A stretch of DNA of 64,000 bases from Aspidiotus rigidus (GCA_035079385.1 JAVHKY010000055.1:2001061-2065060); one strand, 5' to 3'. Shown: positions 29,501 through 43,800, counted from the stretch's first letter. The notes: generated by a model not told the origin, from the sequence alone. Numbers and translations: made by a program.

Positions 29501-29873
29501 ATATTGTCGGCTTATATATGAATAGCTGAAACCAATGTATCTCTGAACAGTGTGCCAAAAATACCGAATTACGTATTAACACTGCACTGAGATACTTTGA
29601 AGGACCCTGTTTGATTGCAAATGACTACCTTCATTTACACAAACAACAGGCACAGATCGATCGTCTGGTTGAACAAGCCCGCGGGGCATCAATAGGGCGA
29701 ACCTGAAGTGCCAAAACAGTTACCGCGTCAGTGCACAAGTGTCAACCTGAGGTTGAAATGTAGGTGCAGACCCTAAACCTAAGGTTGACATTTGAACAAA
29801 GACTGAGTGACAAAAATAGGGATCTCCTTGCACTTATCCCATCCTTAACTCACTCCCTCTCCCACAAACAAAC

Positions 29874-29874
<1 letters not shown>
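26580..29874 (+). other. Long AT-rich 3'UTR of element 5
   Basis: No coding frame of interest and no TTAGG interruption, so I read it as one 3'UTR. It contains repeated modules: CTGGTAAATTACA ... GCAAATACCGAGAC near 26683 and 26872 (about 189 bp apart), and CTCCTCAATGAAA ... AGAGAAAGCGGTACC ... CTCGACTCACAACATTG at 27593 and 27741 (148 bp apart). Near the end, TGTCAACCT (29740-29748) can pair with AGGTTGACA (29782-29790). Between about 27850 and 29700 I see nothing recognisable. An unrelated insertion inside this region cannot be excluded. Confidence 0.7.
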
Positions 29875-29928
<54 letters not shown>

Positions 29929-29930
<2 letters not shown>

Positions 29931-29982
29931 TTAGGTTAGGTTAGGTTAGGTTAGGTTAGGTTAGGTTAGGTTAGGTTAGGTT
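29929..29982 (+). repeat. TTAGG telomeric tract between element 5 and the satellite
   Basis: Fifty-four nt of uninterrupted GGTTA register (about 10.8 repeats), the longest in the window. It runs straight into the satellite with GACCAGTCC at 29983, where other monomers have AACCAGTCC. Confidence 0.95.
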
Positions 29983-32900
29983 GACCAGTCCGAACGTATT
30001 TTGAGAAGGTATACTATTGCGCGCGTTGATCGTAGAGTTTAAATATTACGTTCTGAACCCCTTTTTCTTGCTCGAAAGCCGCGAAAATTACGAATTTTAC
30101 ATTTTTATATTTTTCATTTTACTTTTCATCGTAACTTGCTCGTAATTGAAACAATCGACGTAATTATTGTAACGTAAATTTACAGTGCTTGTTTGTGCGT
30201 AATCAATTGCCATCCATCCTCTCCCTTCACATCTGCTCGATTGAATTTTGAAGACATGTAAGTGCATAATACATACATTTCTTGGGATCAACGAATTAGA
30301 TGAGCGCTCTTCTGAGGTTGAAAAAAAGGCCAATTAGAATAATTAATTAATATTACTCACTTACAATATTCAGAATTTTAAATTGCATGCCTTATGGGGT
30401 TTTATACGCTTTAAAGTAAACAGTTTTTCTCTCTTTTAAATTGCAAACATTTTTCAAGTCCCTGCCTTTCCTCTATACGGTGAAGATTAATTTTAAATGA
30501 ATAGTAACTGGATCAGATTACCCTCCCCCTCCCCACGGATACAATTTTTACTCACGTTGATTCTAGAATTCCCTTAAAATTTCGAACAAAAAGTTCAATT
30601 TTCGTCTGTAATCAAATTTTTAAAAATGTGGAAGGAAGAGGATAGATGCAAAAATTTTCAAAATTACTTTCAAAATGAAACTCGGTTGTAGGACAATGCA
30701 CTAAGAGCCCATTACCAGGAAAAATGAGAGTGATATTAGAAGAAAATCAAGAGGAATCGCGTGTTAATTAGGTATTTTACCCATTAAATTACGAGTTGAA
30801 TTGAATGAAGGGAAGGAAGTAAGGAAAATTGAAAACGTTAGTCAGTCGACAGGAAAATAGGTCTAGATTCATTAGAAATATTAATTAAGTAAGATTATGC
30901 AATACCCATCAAAAATTTCGAATCCGTCCAGAATTTTTGCCAACTTTTGTCTACTTTTTCACACATTTTTAGGCCAAAAAATCAATCTCAGATATACTTT
31001 AAACCCCTCTAAAACGCAAAAATTTTCCCCGGGAATATGGTAATTAAGTAATAGTGCGTATAGACTGTCAGCTAAGATGATACCTGCTCGAAACACAAGC
31101 GAGAGAATGTAGAATGCCTTAATAAAAAAAGGAATAGAAAAGGAAGAAAAGTGAGAGAGAAAGAAGAAAGTCAGTTAAATTAGATACGTGACGAATATCA
31201 GATACGAATTTACAGTGTCTATTAGCGGCCTGAAAAATGCAGACAAAATTCAATAGGGTTTCCTGTATGTAGACGTACGTATTATTGAATGAATGAGATG
31301 AGACGAAAGCAAAAAATTGATACATTAACTGAGCAATAAAATTCTAACTTTTGAATATACCGCACTTCATTGTATTTAAGTCTGTCCCTCTCTCTCGGTC
31401 TGTCTCTCTCTCGCGTACAAGGAACGAGCAACAAAAAATGTAAACCCCTATTTCAATCAGGACGAGAAGGAGAGAAAAGTGTTTTGATCGAGTAACATAT
31501 TAACCAGTCCGAACGTATTTTGAGAAGGTATACTATTGCGCGCGTTGATCGTAGAGTTTAAATATTACGTTCTGAACCCCTTTTTCTTGCTCGAAAGCCG
31601 CGAAAATTACGAATTTTACATTTTTATATTTTTCATTTTACTTTTCATCGTAACTTGCTCGTAATTGAAACAATCGACGTAATTATTGTAACGTAAATTT
31701 ACAGTGCTTGTTTGTGCGTAATCAATTGCCATCCATCCTCTCCCTTCACATCTGCTCGATTGAATTTTGAAGACATGTAAGTGCATAATACATACATTTC
31801 TTGGGATCAACGAATTAGATGAGCGCTCTTCTGAGGTTGAAAAAAAGGCCAATTAGAATAATTAATTAATATTACTCACTTACAATATTCAGAATTTTAA
31901 ATTGCATGCCTTATGGGGTTTTATACGCTTTAAAGTAAACAGTTTTTCTCTCTTTTAAATTGCAAACATTTTTCAAGTCCCTGCCTTTCCTCTATACGGT
32001 GAAGATTAATTTTAAATGAATAGTAACTGGATCAGATTACCCTCCCCCTCCCCACGGATACAATTTTTACTCACGTTGATTCTAGAATTCCCTTAAAATT
32101 TCGAACAAAAAGTTCAATTTTCGTCTGTAATCAAATTTTTAAAAATGTGGAAGGAAGAGGATAGATGCAAAAATTTTCAAAATTACTTTCAAAATGAAAC
32201 TCGGTTGTAGGACAATGCACTAAGAGCCCATTACCAGGAAAAATGAGAGTGATATTAGAAGAAAATCAAGAGGAATCGCGTGTTAATTAGGTATTTTACC
32301 CATTAAATTACGAGTTGAATTGAATGAAGGGAAGGAAGTAAGGAAAATTGAAAACGTTAGTCAGTCGACAGGAAAATAGGTCTAGATTCATTAGAAATAT
32401 TAATTAAGTAAGATTATGCAATACCCATCAAAAATTTCGAATCCGTCCAGAATTTTTGCCAACTTTTGTCTACTTTTTCACACATTTTTAGGCCAAAAAA
32501 TCAATCTCAGATATACTTTAAACCCCTCTAAAACGCAAAAATTTTCCCCGGGAATATGGTAATTAAGTAATAGTGCGTATAGACTGTCAGCTAAGATGAT
32601 ACCTGCTCGAAACACAAGCGAGAGAATGTAGAATGCCTTAATAAAAAAAGGAATAGAAAAGGAAGAAAAGTGAGAGAGAAAGAAGAAAGTCAGTTAAATT
32701 AGATACGTGACGAATATCAGATACGAATTTACAGTGTCTATTAGCGGCCTGAAAAATGCAGACAAAATTCAATAGGGTTTCCTGTATGTAGACGTACGTA
32801 TTATTGAATGAATGAGATGAGACGAAAGCAAAAAATTGATACATTAACTGAGCAATAAAATTCTAACTTTTGAATATACCGCACTTCATTGTATTTAAGT

Positions 32901-33021
32901 CTGTCCCTCTCTCTCGGTCTGTCTCTCTCTCGCGTACAAGGAACGAGCAACAAAAAATGTAAACCCCTATTTCAATCAGGACGAGAAGGAGAGAAAAGTG
33001 TTTTGATCGAGTAACATATTA

Positions 33022-36000
33022 ACCAGTCCGAACGTATTTTGAGAAGGTATACTATTGCGCGCGTTGATCCTAGAGTTTAAATATTACGTTCTGAACCCCT
33101 TTTTCTTGCTCGAAAGCCGCGAAAATTACGAATTTTACATTTTTATATTTTTCATTTTACTTTTCATCGTAACTTGCTCGTAATTGAAACAATCGACGTA
33201 ATTATTGTAACGTAAATTTACAGTGCTTGTTTGTGCGTAATCAATTGCCATCCATCCTCTCCCTTCACATCTGCTCGATTGAATTTTGAAGACATGTAAG
33301 TGCATAATACATACATTTCTTGGGATCAACGAATTAGATGAGCGCTCTTCTGAGGTTGAAAAAAAGGCCAATTAGAATAATTAATTAATATTACTCACTT
33401 ACAATATTCAGAATTTTAAATTGCATGCCTTATGGGGTTTTATACGCTTTAAAGTAAACAGTTTTTCTCTCTTTTAAATTGCAAACATTTTTCAAGTCCC
33501 TGCCTTTCCTCTATACGGTGAAGATTAATTTTAAATGAATAGTAACTGGATCAGATTACCCTCCCCCTCCCCACGGATACAATTTTTACTCACGTTGATT
33601 CTAGAATTCCCTTAAAATTTCGAACAAAAAGTTCAATTTTCGTCTGTAATCAAATTTTTAAAAATGTGGAAGGAAGAGGATAGATGCAAAAATTTTCAAA
33701 ATTACTTTCAAAATGAAACTCGGTTGTAGGACAATGCACTAAGAGCCCATTACCAGGAAAAATGAGAGTGATATTAGAAGAAAATCAAGAGGAATCGCGT
33801 GTTAATTAGGTATTTTACCCATTAAATTACGAGTTGAATTGAATGAAGGGAAGGAAGTAAGGAAAATTGAAAACGTTAGTCAGTCGACAGGAAAATAGGT
33901 CTAGATTCATTAGAAATATTAATTAAGTAAGATTATGCAATACCCATCAAAAATTTCGAATCCGTCCAGAATTTTTGCCAACTTTTGTCTACTTTTTCAC
34001 ACATTTTTAGGCCAAAAAATCAATCTCAGATATACTTTAAACCCCTCTAAAACGCAAAAATTTTCCCCGGGAATATGGTAATTAAGTAATAGTGCGTATA
34101 GACTGTCAGCTAAGATGATACCTGCTCGAAACACAAGCGAGAGAATGTAGAATGCCTTAATAAAAAAAGGAATAGAAAAGGAAGAAAAGTGAGAGAGAAA
34201 GAAGAAAGTCAGTTAAATTAGATACGTGACGAATATCAGATACGAATTTACAGTGTCTATTAGCGGCCTGAAAAATGCAGACAAAATTCAATAGGGTTTC
34301 CTGTATGTAGACGTACGTATTATTGAATGAATGAGATGAGACGAAAGCAAAAAATTGATACATTAACTGAGCAATAAAATTCTAACTTTTGAATATACCG
34401 CACTTCATTGTATTTAAGTCTGTCCCTCTCTCTCGGTCTGTCTCTCTCTCGCGTACAAGGAACGAGCAACAAAAAATGTAAACCCCTATTTCAATCAGGA
34501 CGAGAAGGAGAGAAAAGTGTTTTGATCGAGTAACATATTAACCAGTCCGAACGTATTTTGAGAAGGTATACTATTGCGCGCGTTGATCGTAGAGTTTAAA
34601 TATTACGTTCTGAACCCCTTTTTCTTGCTCGAAAGCCGCGAAAATTACGAATTTTACATTTTTATATTTTTCATTTTACTTTTCATCGTAACTTGCTCGT
34701 AATTGAAACAATCGACGTAATTATTGTAACGTAAATTTACAGTGCTTGTTTGTGCGTAATCAATTGCCATCCATCCTCTCCCTTCACATCTGCTCGATTG
34801 AATTTTGAAGACATGTAAGTGCATAATACATACATTTCTTGGGATCAACGAATTAGATGAGCGCTCTTCTGAGGTTGAAAAAAAGGCCAATTAGAATAAT
34901 TAATTAATATTACTCACTTACAATATTCAGAATTTTAAATTGCATGCCTTATGGGGTTTTATACGCTTTAAAGTAAACAGTTTTTCTCTCTTTTAAATTG
35001 CAAACATTTTTCAAGTCCCTGCCTTTCCTCTATACGGTGAAGATTAATTTTAAATGAATAGTAACTGGATCAGATTACCCTCCCCCTCCCCACGGATACA
35101 ATTTTTACTCACGTTGATTCTAGAATTCCCTTAAAATTTCGAACAAAAAGTTCAATTTTCGTCTGTAATCAAATTTTTAAAAATGTGGAAGGAAGAGGAT
35201 AGATGCAAAAATTTTCAAAATTACTTTCAAAATGAAACTCGGTTGTAGGACAATGCACTAAGAGCCCATTACCAGGAAAAATGAGAGTGATATTAGAAGA
35301 AAATCAAGAGGAATCGCGTGTTAATTAGGTATTTTACCCATTAAATTACGAGTTGAATTGAATGAAGGGAAGGAAGTAAGGAAAATTGAAAACGTTAGTC
35401 AGTCGACAGGAAAATAGGTCTAGATTCATTAGAAATATTAATTAAGTAAGATTATGCAATACCCATCAAAAATTTCGAATCCGTCCAGAATTTTTGCCAA
35501 CTTTTGTCTACTTTTTCACACATTTTTAGGCCAAAAAATCAATCTCAGATATACTTTAAACCCCTCTAAAACGCAAAAATTTTCCCCGGGAATATGGTAA
35601 TTAAGTAATAGTGCGTATAGACTGTCAGCTAAGATGATACCTGCTCGAAACACAAGCGAGAGAATGTAGAATGCCTTAATAAAAAAAGGAATAGAAAAGG
35701 AAGAAAAGTGAGAGAGAAAGAAGAAAGTCAGTTAAATTAGATACGTGACGAATATCAGATACGAATTTACAGTGTCTATTAGCGGCCTGAAAAATGCAGA
35801 CAAAATTCAATAGGGTTTCCTGTATGTAGACGTACGTATTATTGAATGAATGAGATGAGACGAAAGCAAAAAATTGATACATTAACTGAGCAATAAAATT
35901 CTAACTTTTGAATATACCGCACTTCATTGTATTTAAGTCTGTCCCTCTCTCTCGGTCTGTCTCTCTCTCGCGTACAAGGAACGAGCAACAAAAAATGTAA

Positions 36001-39000
36001 ACCCCTATTTCAATCAGGACGAGAAGGAGAGAAAAGTGTTTTGATCGAGTAACATATTAACCAGTCCGAACGTATTTTGAGAAGGTATACTATTGCGCGC
36101 GTTGATCGTAGAGTTTAAATATTACGTTCTGAACCCCTTTTTCTTGCTCGAAAGCCGCGAAAATTACGAATTTTACATTTTTATATTTTTCATTTTACTT
36201 TTCATCGTAACTTGCTCGTAATTGAAACAATCGACGTAATTATTGTAACGTAAATTTACAGTGCTTGTTTGTGCGTAATCAATTGCCATCCATCCTCTCC
36301 CTTCACATCTGCTCGATTGAATTTTGAAGACATGTAAGTGCATAATACATACATTTCTTGGGATCAACGAATTAGATGAGCGCTCTTCTGAGGTTGAAAA
36401 AAAGGCCAATTAGAATAATTAATTAATATTACTCACTTACAATATTCAGAATTTTAAATTGCATGCCTTATGGGGTTTTATACGCTTTAAAGTAAACAGT
36501 TTTTCTCTCTTTTAAATTGCAAACATTTTTCAAGTCCCTGCCTTTCCTCTATACGGTGAAGATTAATTTTAAATGAATAGTAACTGGATCAGATTACCCT
36601 CCCCCTCCCCACGGATACAATTTTTACTCACGTTGATTCTAGAATTCCCTTAAAATTTCGAACAAAAAGTTCAATTTTCGTCTGTAATCAAATTTTTAAA
36701 AATGTGGAAGGAAGAGGATAGATGCAAAAATTTTCAAAATTACTTTCAAAATGAAACTCGGTTGTAGGACAATGCACTAAGAGCCCATTACCAGGAAAAA
36801 TGAGAGTGATATTAGAAGAAAATCAAGAGGAATCGCGTGTTAATTAGGTATTTTACCCATTAAATTACGAGTTGAATTGAATGAAGGGAAGGAAGTAAGG
36901 AAAATTGAAAACGTTAGTCAGTCGACAGGAAAATAGGTCTAGATTCATTAGAAATATTAATTAAGTAAGATTATGCAATACCCATCAAAAATTTCGAATC
37001 CGTCCAGAATTTTTGCCAACTTTTGTCTACTTTTTCACACATTTTTAGGCCAAAAAATCAATCTCAGATATACTTTAAACCCCTCTAAAACGCAAAAATT
37101 TTCCCCGGGAATATGGTAATTAAGTAATAGTGCGTATAGACTGTCAGCTAAGATGATACCTGCTCGAAACACAAGCGAGAGAATGTAGAATGCCTTAATA
37201 AAAAAAGGAATAGAAAAGGAAGAAAAGTGAGAGAGAAAGAAGAAAGTCAGTTAAATTAGATACGTGACGAATATCAGATACGAATTTACAGTGTCTATTA
37301 GCGGCCTGAAAAATGCAGACAAAATTCAATAGGGTTTCCTGTATGTAGACGTACGTATTATTGAATGAATGAGATGAGACGAAAGCAAAAAATTGATACA
37401 TTAACTGAGCAATAAAATTCTAACTTTTGAATATACCGCACTTCATTGTATTTAAGTCTGTCCCTCTCTCTCGGTCTGTCTCTCTCTCGCGTACAAGGAA
37501 CGAGCAACAAAAAATGTAAACCCCTATTTCAATCAGGACGAGAAGGAGAGAAAAGTGTTTTGATCGAGTAACATATTAACCAGTCCGAACGTATTTTGAG
37601 AAGGTATACTATTGCGCGCGTTGATCGTAGAGTTTAAATATTACGTTCTGAACCCCTTTTTCTTGCTCGAAAGCCGCGAAAATTACGAATTTTACATTTT
37701 TATATTTTTCATTTTACTTTTCATCGTAACTTGCTCGTAATTGAAACAATCGACGTAATTATTGTAACGTAAATTTACAGTGCTTGTTTGTGCGTAATCA
37801 ATTGCCATCCATCCTCTCCCTTCACATCTGCTCGATTGAATTTTGAAGACATGTAAGTGCATAATACATACATTTCTTGGGATCAACGAATTAGATGAGC
37901 GCTCTTCTGAGGTTGAAAAAAAGGCCAATTAGAATAATTAATTAATATTACTCACTTACAATATTCAGAATTTTAAATTGCATGCCTTATGGGGTTTTAT
38001 ACGCTTTAAAGTAAACAGTTTTTCTCTCTTTTAAATTGCAAACATTTTTCAAGTCCCTGCCTTTCCTCTATACGGTGAAGATTAATTTTAAATGAATAGT
38101 AACTGGATCAGATTACCCTCCCCCTCCCCACGGATACAATTTTTACTCACGTTGATTCTAGAATTCCCTTAAAATTTCGAACAAAAAGTTCAATTTTCGT
38201 CTGTAATCAAATTTTTAAAAATGTGGAAGGAAGAGGATAGATGCAAAAATTTTCAAAATTACTTTCAAAATGAAACTCGGTTGTAGGACAATGCACTAAG
38301 AGCCCATTACCAGGAAAAATGAGAGTGATATTAGAAGAAAATCAAGAGGAATCGCGTGTTAATTAGGTATTTTACCCATTAAATTACGAGTTGAATTGAA
38401 TGAAGGGAAGGAAGTAAGGAAAATTGAAAACGTTAGTCAGTCGACAGGAAAATAGGTCTAGATTCATTAGAAATATTAATTAAGTAAGATTATGCAATAC
38501 CCATCAAAAATTTCGAATCCGTCCAGAATTTTTGCCAACTTTTGTCTACTTTTTCACACATTTTTAGGCCAAAAAATCAATCTCAGATATACTTTAAACC
38601 CCTCTAAAACGCAAAAATTTTCCCCGGGAATATGGTAATTAAGTAATAGTGCGTATAGACTGTCAGCTAAGATGATACCTGCTCGAAACACAAGCGAGAG
38701 AATGTAGAATGCCTTAATAAAAAAAGGAATAGAAAAGGAAGAAAAGTGAGAGAGAAAGAAGAAAGTCAGTTAAATTAGATACGTGACGAATATCAGATAC
38801 GAATTTACAGTGTCTATTAGCGGCCTGAAAAATGCAGACAAAATTCAATAGGGTTTCCTGTATGTAGACGTACGTATTATTGAATGAATGAGATGAGACG
38901 AAAGCAAAAAATTGATACATTAACTGAGCAATAAAATTCTAACTTTTGAATATACCGCACTTCATTGTATTTAAGTCTGTCCCTCTCTCTCGGTCTGTCT

Positions 39001-40801
39001 CTCTCTCGCGTACAAGGAACGAGCAACAAAAAATGTAAACCCCTATTTCAATCAGGACGAGAAGGAGAGAAAAGTGTTTTGATCGAGTAACATATTAACC
39101 AGTCCGAACGTATTTTGAGAAGGTATACTATTGCGCGCGTTGATCGTAGAGTTTAAATATTACGTTCTGAACCCCTTTTTCTTGCTCGAAAGCCGCGAAA
39201 ATTACGAATTTTACATTTTTATATTTTTCATTTTACTTTTCATCGTAACTTGCTCGTAATTGAAACAATCGACGTAATTATTGTAACGTAAATTTACAGT
39301 GCTTGTTTGTGCGTAATCAATTGCCATCCATCCTCTCCCTTCACATCTGCTCGATTGAATTTTGAAGACATGTAAGTGCATAATACATACATTTCTTGGG
39401 ATCAACGAATTAGATGAGCGCTCTTCTGAGGTTGAAAAAAAGGCCAATTAGAATAATTAATTAATATTACTCACTTACAATATTCAGAATTTTAAATTGC
39501 ATGCCTTATGGGGTTTTATACGCTTTAAAGTAAACAGTTTTTCTCTCTTTTAAATTGCAAACATTTTTCAAGTCCCTGCCTTTCCTCTATACGGTGAAGA
39601 TTAATTTTAAATGAATAGTAACTGGATCAGATTACCCTCCCCCTCCCCACGGATACAATTTTTACTCACGTTGATTCTAGAATTCCCTTAAAATTTCGAA
39701 CAAAAAGTTCAATTTTCGTCTGTAATCAAATTTTTAAAAATGTGGAAGGAAGAGGATAGATGCAAAAATTTTCAAAATTACTTTCAAAATGAAACTCGGT
39801 TGTAGGACAATGCACTAAGAGCCCATTACCAGGAAAAATGAGAGTGATATTAGAAGAAAATCAAGAGGAATCGCGTGTTAATTAGGTATTTTACCCATTA
39901 AATTACGAGTTGAATTGAATGAAGGGAAGGAAGTAAGGAAAATTGAAAACGTTAGTCAGTCGACAGGAAAATAGGTCTAGATTCATTAGAAATATTAATT
40001 AAGTAAGATTATGCAATACCCATCAAAAATTTCGAATAGAATAAGTGAAATTCGTAATTATTTTTCGCATGAAATAGTATCATGAAAGGGGAATTTAGAC
40101 AATTTTTCAAAATTATGTTCGTCAAAAATAAGACAAGGGGAATTTTTCATGTCTCAACCTTCAATTTTTGAAAAATTCAAATTTCTGTCATTTTATAATT
40201 TAAAATCCAATTTTTCGCTAATCCGTCCAGAATTTTTGCCAACTTTTGTCTACTTTTTCACACATTTTTAGGCCAAAAAATCAATCTCAGATATACTTTA
40301 AACCCCTCTAAAACGCAAAAATTTTCCCCGGGAATATGGTAATTAAGTAATAGTGCGTATAGACTGTCAGCTAAGATGATACCTGCTCGAAACACAAGCG
40401 AGAGAATGTAGAATGCCTTAATAAAAAAAGGAATAGAAAAGGAAGAAAAGTGAGAGAGAAAGAAGAAAGTCAGTTAAATTAGATACGTGACGAATATCAG
40501 ATACGAATTTACAGTGTCTATTAGCGGCCTGAAAAATGCAGACAAAATTCAATAGGGTTTCCTGTATGTAGACGTACGTATTATTGAATGAATGAGATGA
40601 GACGAAAGCAAAAAATTGATACATTAACTGAGCAATAAAATTCTAACTTTTGAATATACCGCACTTCATTGTATTTAAGTCTGTCCCTCTCTCTCGGTCT
40701 GTCTCTCTCTCGCGTACAAGGAACGAGCAACAAAAAATGTAAACCCCTATTTCAATCAGGACGAGAAGGAGAGAAAAGTGTTTTGATCGAGTAACATATT
40801 A
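33022..40801. repeat. Satellite higher-order unit 1 (monomers 3-7, 7780 bp)
   Basis: Starts with the monomer carrying C at 33070 and ends with a 1704-bp monomer. Confidence 0.85.
40038..40222. repeat. 185-bp extra segment in satellite monomer 7
   Basis: Long monomers read CGAAT-AGAATAAG ... CGCTAAT-CCGTCC where short ones read CGAATCCGTCC. AAT flanks both sides, which fits either a deletion at 3-nt microhomology or an insertion with a 3-nt duplication. Confidence 0.9.
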
Positions 40802-43800
40802 ACCAGTCCGAACGTATTTTGAGAAGGTATACTATTGCGCGCGTTGATCCTAGAGTTTAAATATTACGTTCTGAACCCCTTTTTCTTGCTCGAAAGCCGC
40901 GAAAATTACGAATTTTACATTTTTATATTTTTCATTTTACTTTTCATCGTAACTTGCTCGTAATTGAAACAATCGACGTAATTATTGTAACGTAAATTTA
41001 CAGTGCTTGTTTGTGCGTAATCAATTGCCATCCATCCTCTCCCTTCACATCTGCTCGATTGAATTTTGAAGACATGTAAGTGCATAATACATACATTTCT
41101 TGGGATCAACGAATTAGATGAGCGCTCTTCTGAGGTTGAAAAAAAGGCCAATTAGAATAATTAATTAATATTACTCACTTACAATATTCAGAATTTTAAA
41201 TTGCATGCCTTATGGGGTTTTATACGCTTTAAAGTAAACAGTTTTTCTCTCTTTTAAATTGCAAACATTTTTCAAGTCCCTGCCTTTCCTCTATACGGTG
41301 AAGATTAATTTTAAATGAATAGTAACTGGATCAGATTACCCTCCCCCTCCCCACGGATACAATTTTTACTCACGTTGATTCTAGAATTCCCTTAAAATTT
41401 CGAACAAAAAGTTCAATTTTCGTCTGTAATCAAATTTTTAAAAATGTGGAAGGAAGAGGATAGATGCAAAAATTTTCAAAATTACTTTCAAAATGAAACT
41501 CGGTTGTAGGACAATGCACTAAGAGCCCATTACCAGGAAAAATGAGAGTGATATTAGAAGAAAATCAAGAGGAATCGCGTGTTAATTAGGTATTTTACCC
41601 ATTAAATTACGAGTTGAATTGAATGAAGGGAAGGAAGTAAGGAAAATTGAAAACGTTAGTCAGTCGACAGGAAAATAGGTCTAGATTCATTAGAAATATT
41701 AATTAAGTAAGATTATGCAATACCCATCAAAAATTTCGAATCCGTCCAGAATTTTTGCCAACTTTTGTCTACTTTTTCACACATTTTTAGGCCAAAAAAT
41801 CAATCTCAGATATACTTTAAACCCCTCTAAAACGCAAAAATTTTCCCCGGGAATATGGTAATTAAGTAATAGTGCGTATAGACTGTCAGCTAAGATGATA
41901 CCTGCTCGAAACACAAGCGAGAGAATGTAGAATGCCTTAATAAAAAAAGGAATAGAAAAGGAAGAAAAGTGAGAGAGAAAGAAGAAAGTCAGTTAAATTA
42001 GATACGTGACGAATATCAGATACGAATTTACAGTGTCTATTAGCGGCCTGAAAAATGCAGACAAAATTCAATAGGGTTTCCTGTATGTAGACGTACGTAT
42101 TATTGAATGAATGAGATGAGACGAAAGCAAAAAATTGATACATTAACTGAGCAATAAAATTCTAACTTTTGAATATACCGCACTTCATTGTATTTAAGTC
42201 TGTCCCTCTCTCTCGGTCTGTCTCTCTCTCGCGTACAAGGAACGAGCAACAAAAAATGTAAACCCCTATTTCAATCAGGACGAGAAGGAGAGAAAAGTGT
42301 TTTGATCGAGTAACATATTAACCAGTCCGAACGTATTTTGAGAAGGTATACTATTGCGCGCGTTGATCGTAGAGTTTAAATATTACGTTCTGAACCCCTT
42401 TTTCTTGCTCGAAAGCCGCGAAAATTACGAATTTTACATTTTTATATTTTTCATTTTACTTTTCATCGTAACTTGCTCGTAATTGAAACAATCGACGTAA
42501 TTATTGTAACGTAAATTTACAGTGCTTGTTTGTGCGTAATCAATTGCCATCCATCCTCTCCCTTCACATCTGCTCGATTGAATTTTGAAGACATGTAAGT
42601 GCATAATACATACATTTCTTGGGATCAACGAATTAGATGAGCGCTCTTCTGAGGTTGAAAAAAAGGCCAATTAGAATAATTAATTAATATTACTCACTTA
42701 CAATATTCAGAATTTTAAATTGCATGCCTTATGGGGTTTTATACGCTTTAAAGTAAACAGTTTTTCTCTCTTTTAAATTGCAAACATTTTTCAAGTCCCT
42801 GCCTTTCCTCTATACGGTGAAGATTAATTTTAAATGAATAGTAACTGGATCAGATTACCCTCCCCCTCCCCACGGATACAATTTTTACTCACGTTGATTC
42901 TAGAATTCCCTTAAAATTTCGAACAAAAAGTTCAATTTTCGTCTGTAATCAAATTTTTAAAAATGTGGAAGGAAGAGGATAGATGCAAAAATTTTCAAAA
43001 TTACTTTCAAAATGAAACTCGGTTGTAGGACAATGCACTAAGAGCCCATTACCAGGAAAAATGAGAGTGATATTAGAAGAAAACCAAGAGGAATCGCGTG
43101 TTAATTAGGTATTTTACCCATTAAATTACGAGTTGAATTGAATGAAGGGAAGGAAGTAAGGAAAATTGAAAACGTTAGTCAGTCGACAGGAAAATAGGTC
43201 TAGATTCATTAGAAATATTAATTAAGTAAGATTATGCAATACCCATCAAAAATTTCGAATCCGTCCAGAATTTTTGCCAACTTTTGTCTACTTTTTCACA
43301 CATTTTTAGGCCAAAAAATCAATCTCAGATATACTTTAAACCCCTCTAAAACGCAAAAATTTTCCCCGGGAATATGGTAATTAAGTAATAGTGCGTATAG
43401 ACTGTCAGCTAAGATGATACCTGCTCGAAACACAAGCGAGAGAATGTAGAATGCCTTAATAAAAAAAGGAATAGAAAAGGAAGAAAAGTGAGAGAGAAAG
43501 AAGAAAGTCAGTTAAATTAGATACGTGACGAATATCAGATACGAATTTACAGTGTCTATTAGCGGCCTGAAAAATGCAGACAAAATTCAATAGGGTTTCC
43601 TGTATGTAGACGTACGTATTATTGAATGAATGAGATGAGACGAAAGCAAAAAATTGATACATTAACTGAGCAATAAAATTCTAACTTTTGAATATACCGC
43701 ACTTCATTGTATTTAAGTCTGTCCCTCTCTCTCGGTCTGTCTCTCTCTCGCGTACAAGGAACGAGCAACAAAAAATGTAAACCCCTATTTCAATCAGGAC

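Larger units (their letters stand above)
23649..29926 (+). mobile_element. Element 5: 5'-truncated, divergent telomere-specific non-LTR retrotransposon with long 3'UTR
   Basis: It begins abruptly inside the endonuclease domain right after TTAGG, continues through an otherwise intact ORF2, a 3'UTR of about 3.3 kb, and poly(A) of 52 A at 29875-29926, then GA and TTAGG. It shares the R1-clade ORF2 layout but is far more diverged from elements 1-4 than they are from each other, uses FADD instead of YADD, and lacks the twin CGAT/GAAAGT hairpins. The truncation is typical of incomplete reverse transcription. Confidence 0.9.

Noticed and set aside
29875..29982. The 54-nt TTAGG tract as the physical chromosome end
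   Set aside because: It is short, follows a poly(A) tail, and is followed by more than 34 kb of satellite.
30097..30333. Recurring 78- and 68-codon antisense frames of the satellite as peptides
   Set aside because: They repeat only because the monomers are identical. Composition follows the AT- and CT-rich sequence and no start context or domain supports coding.
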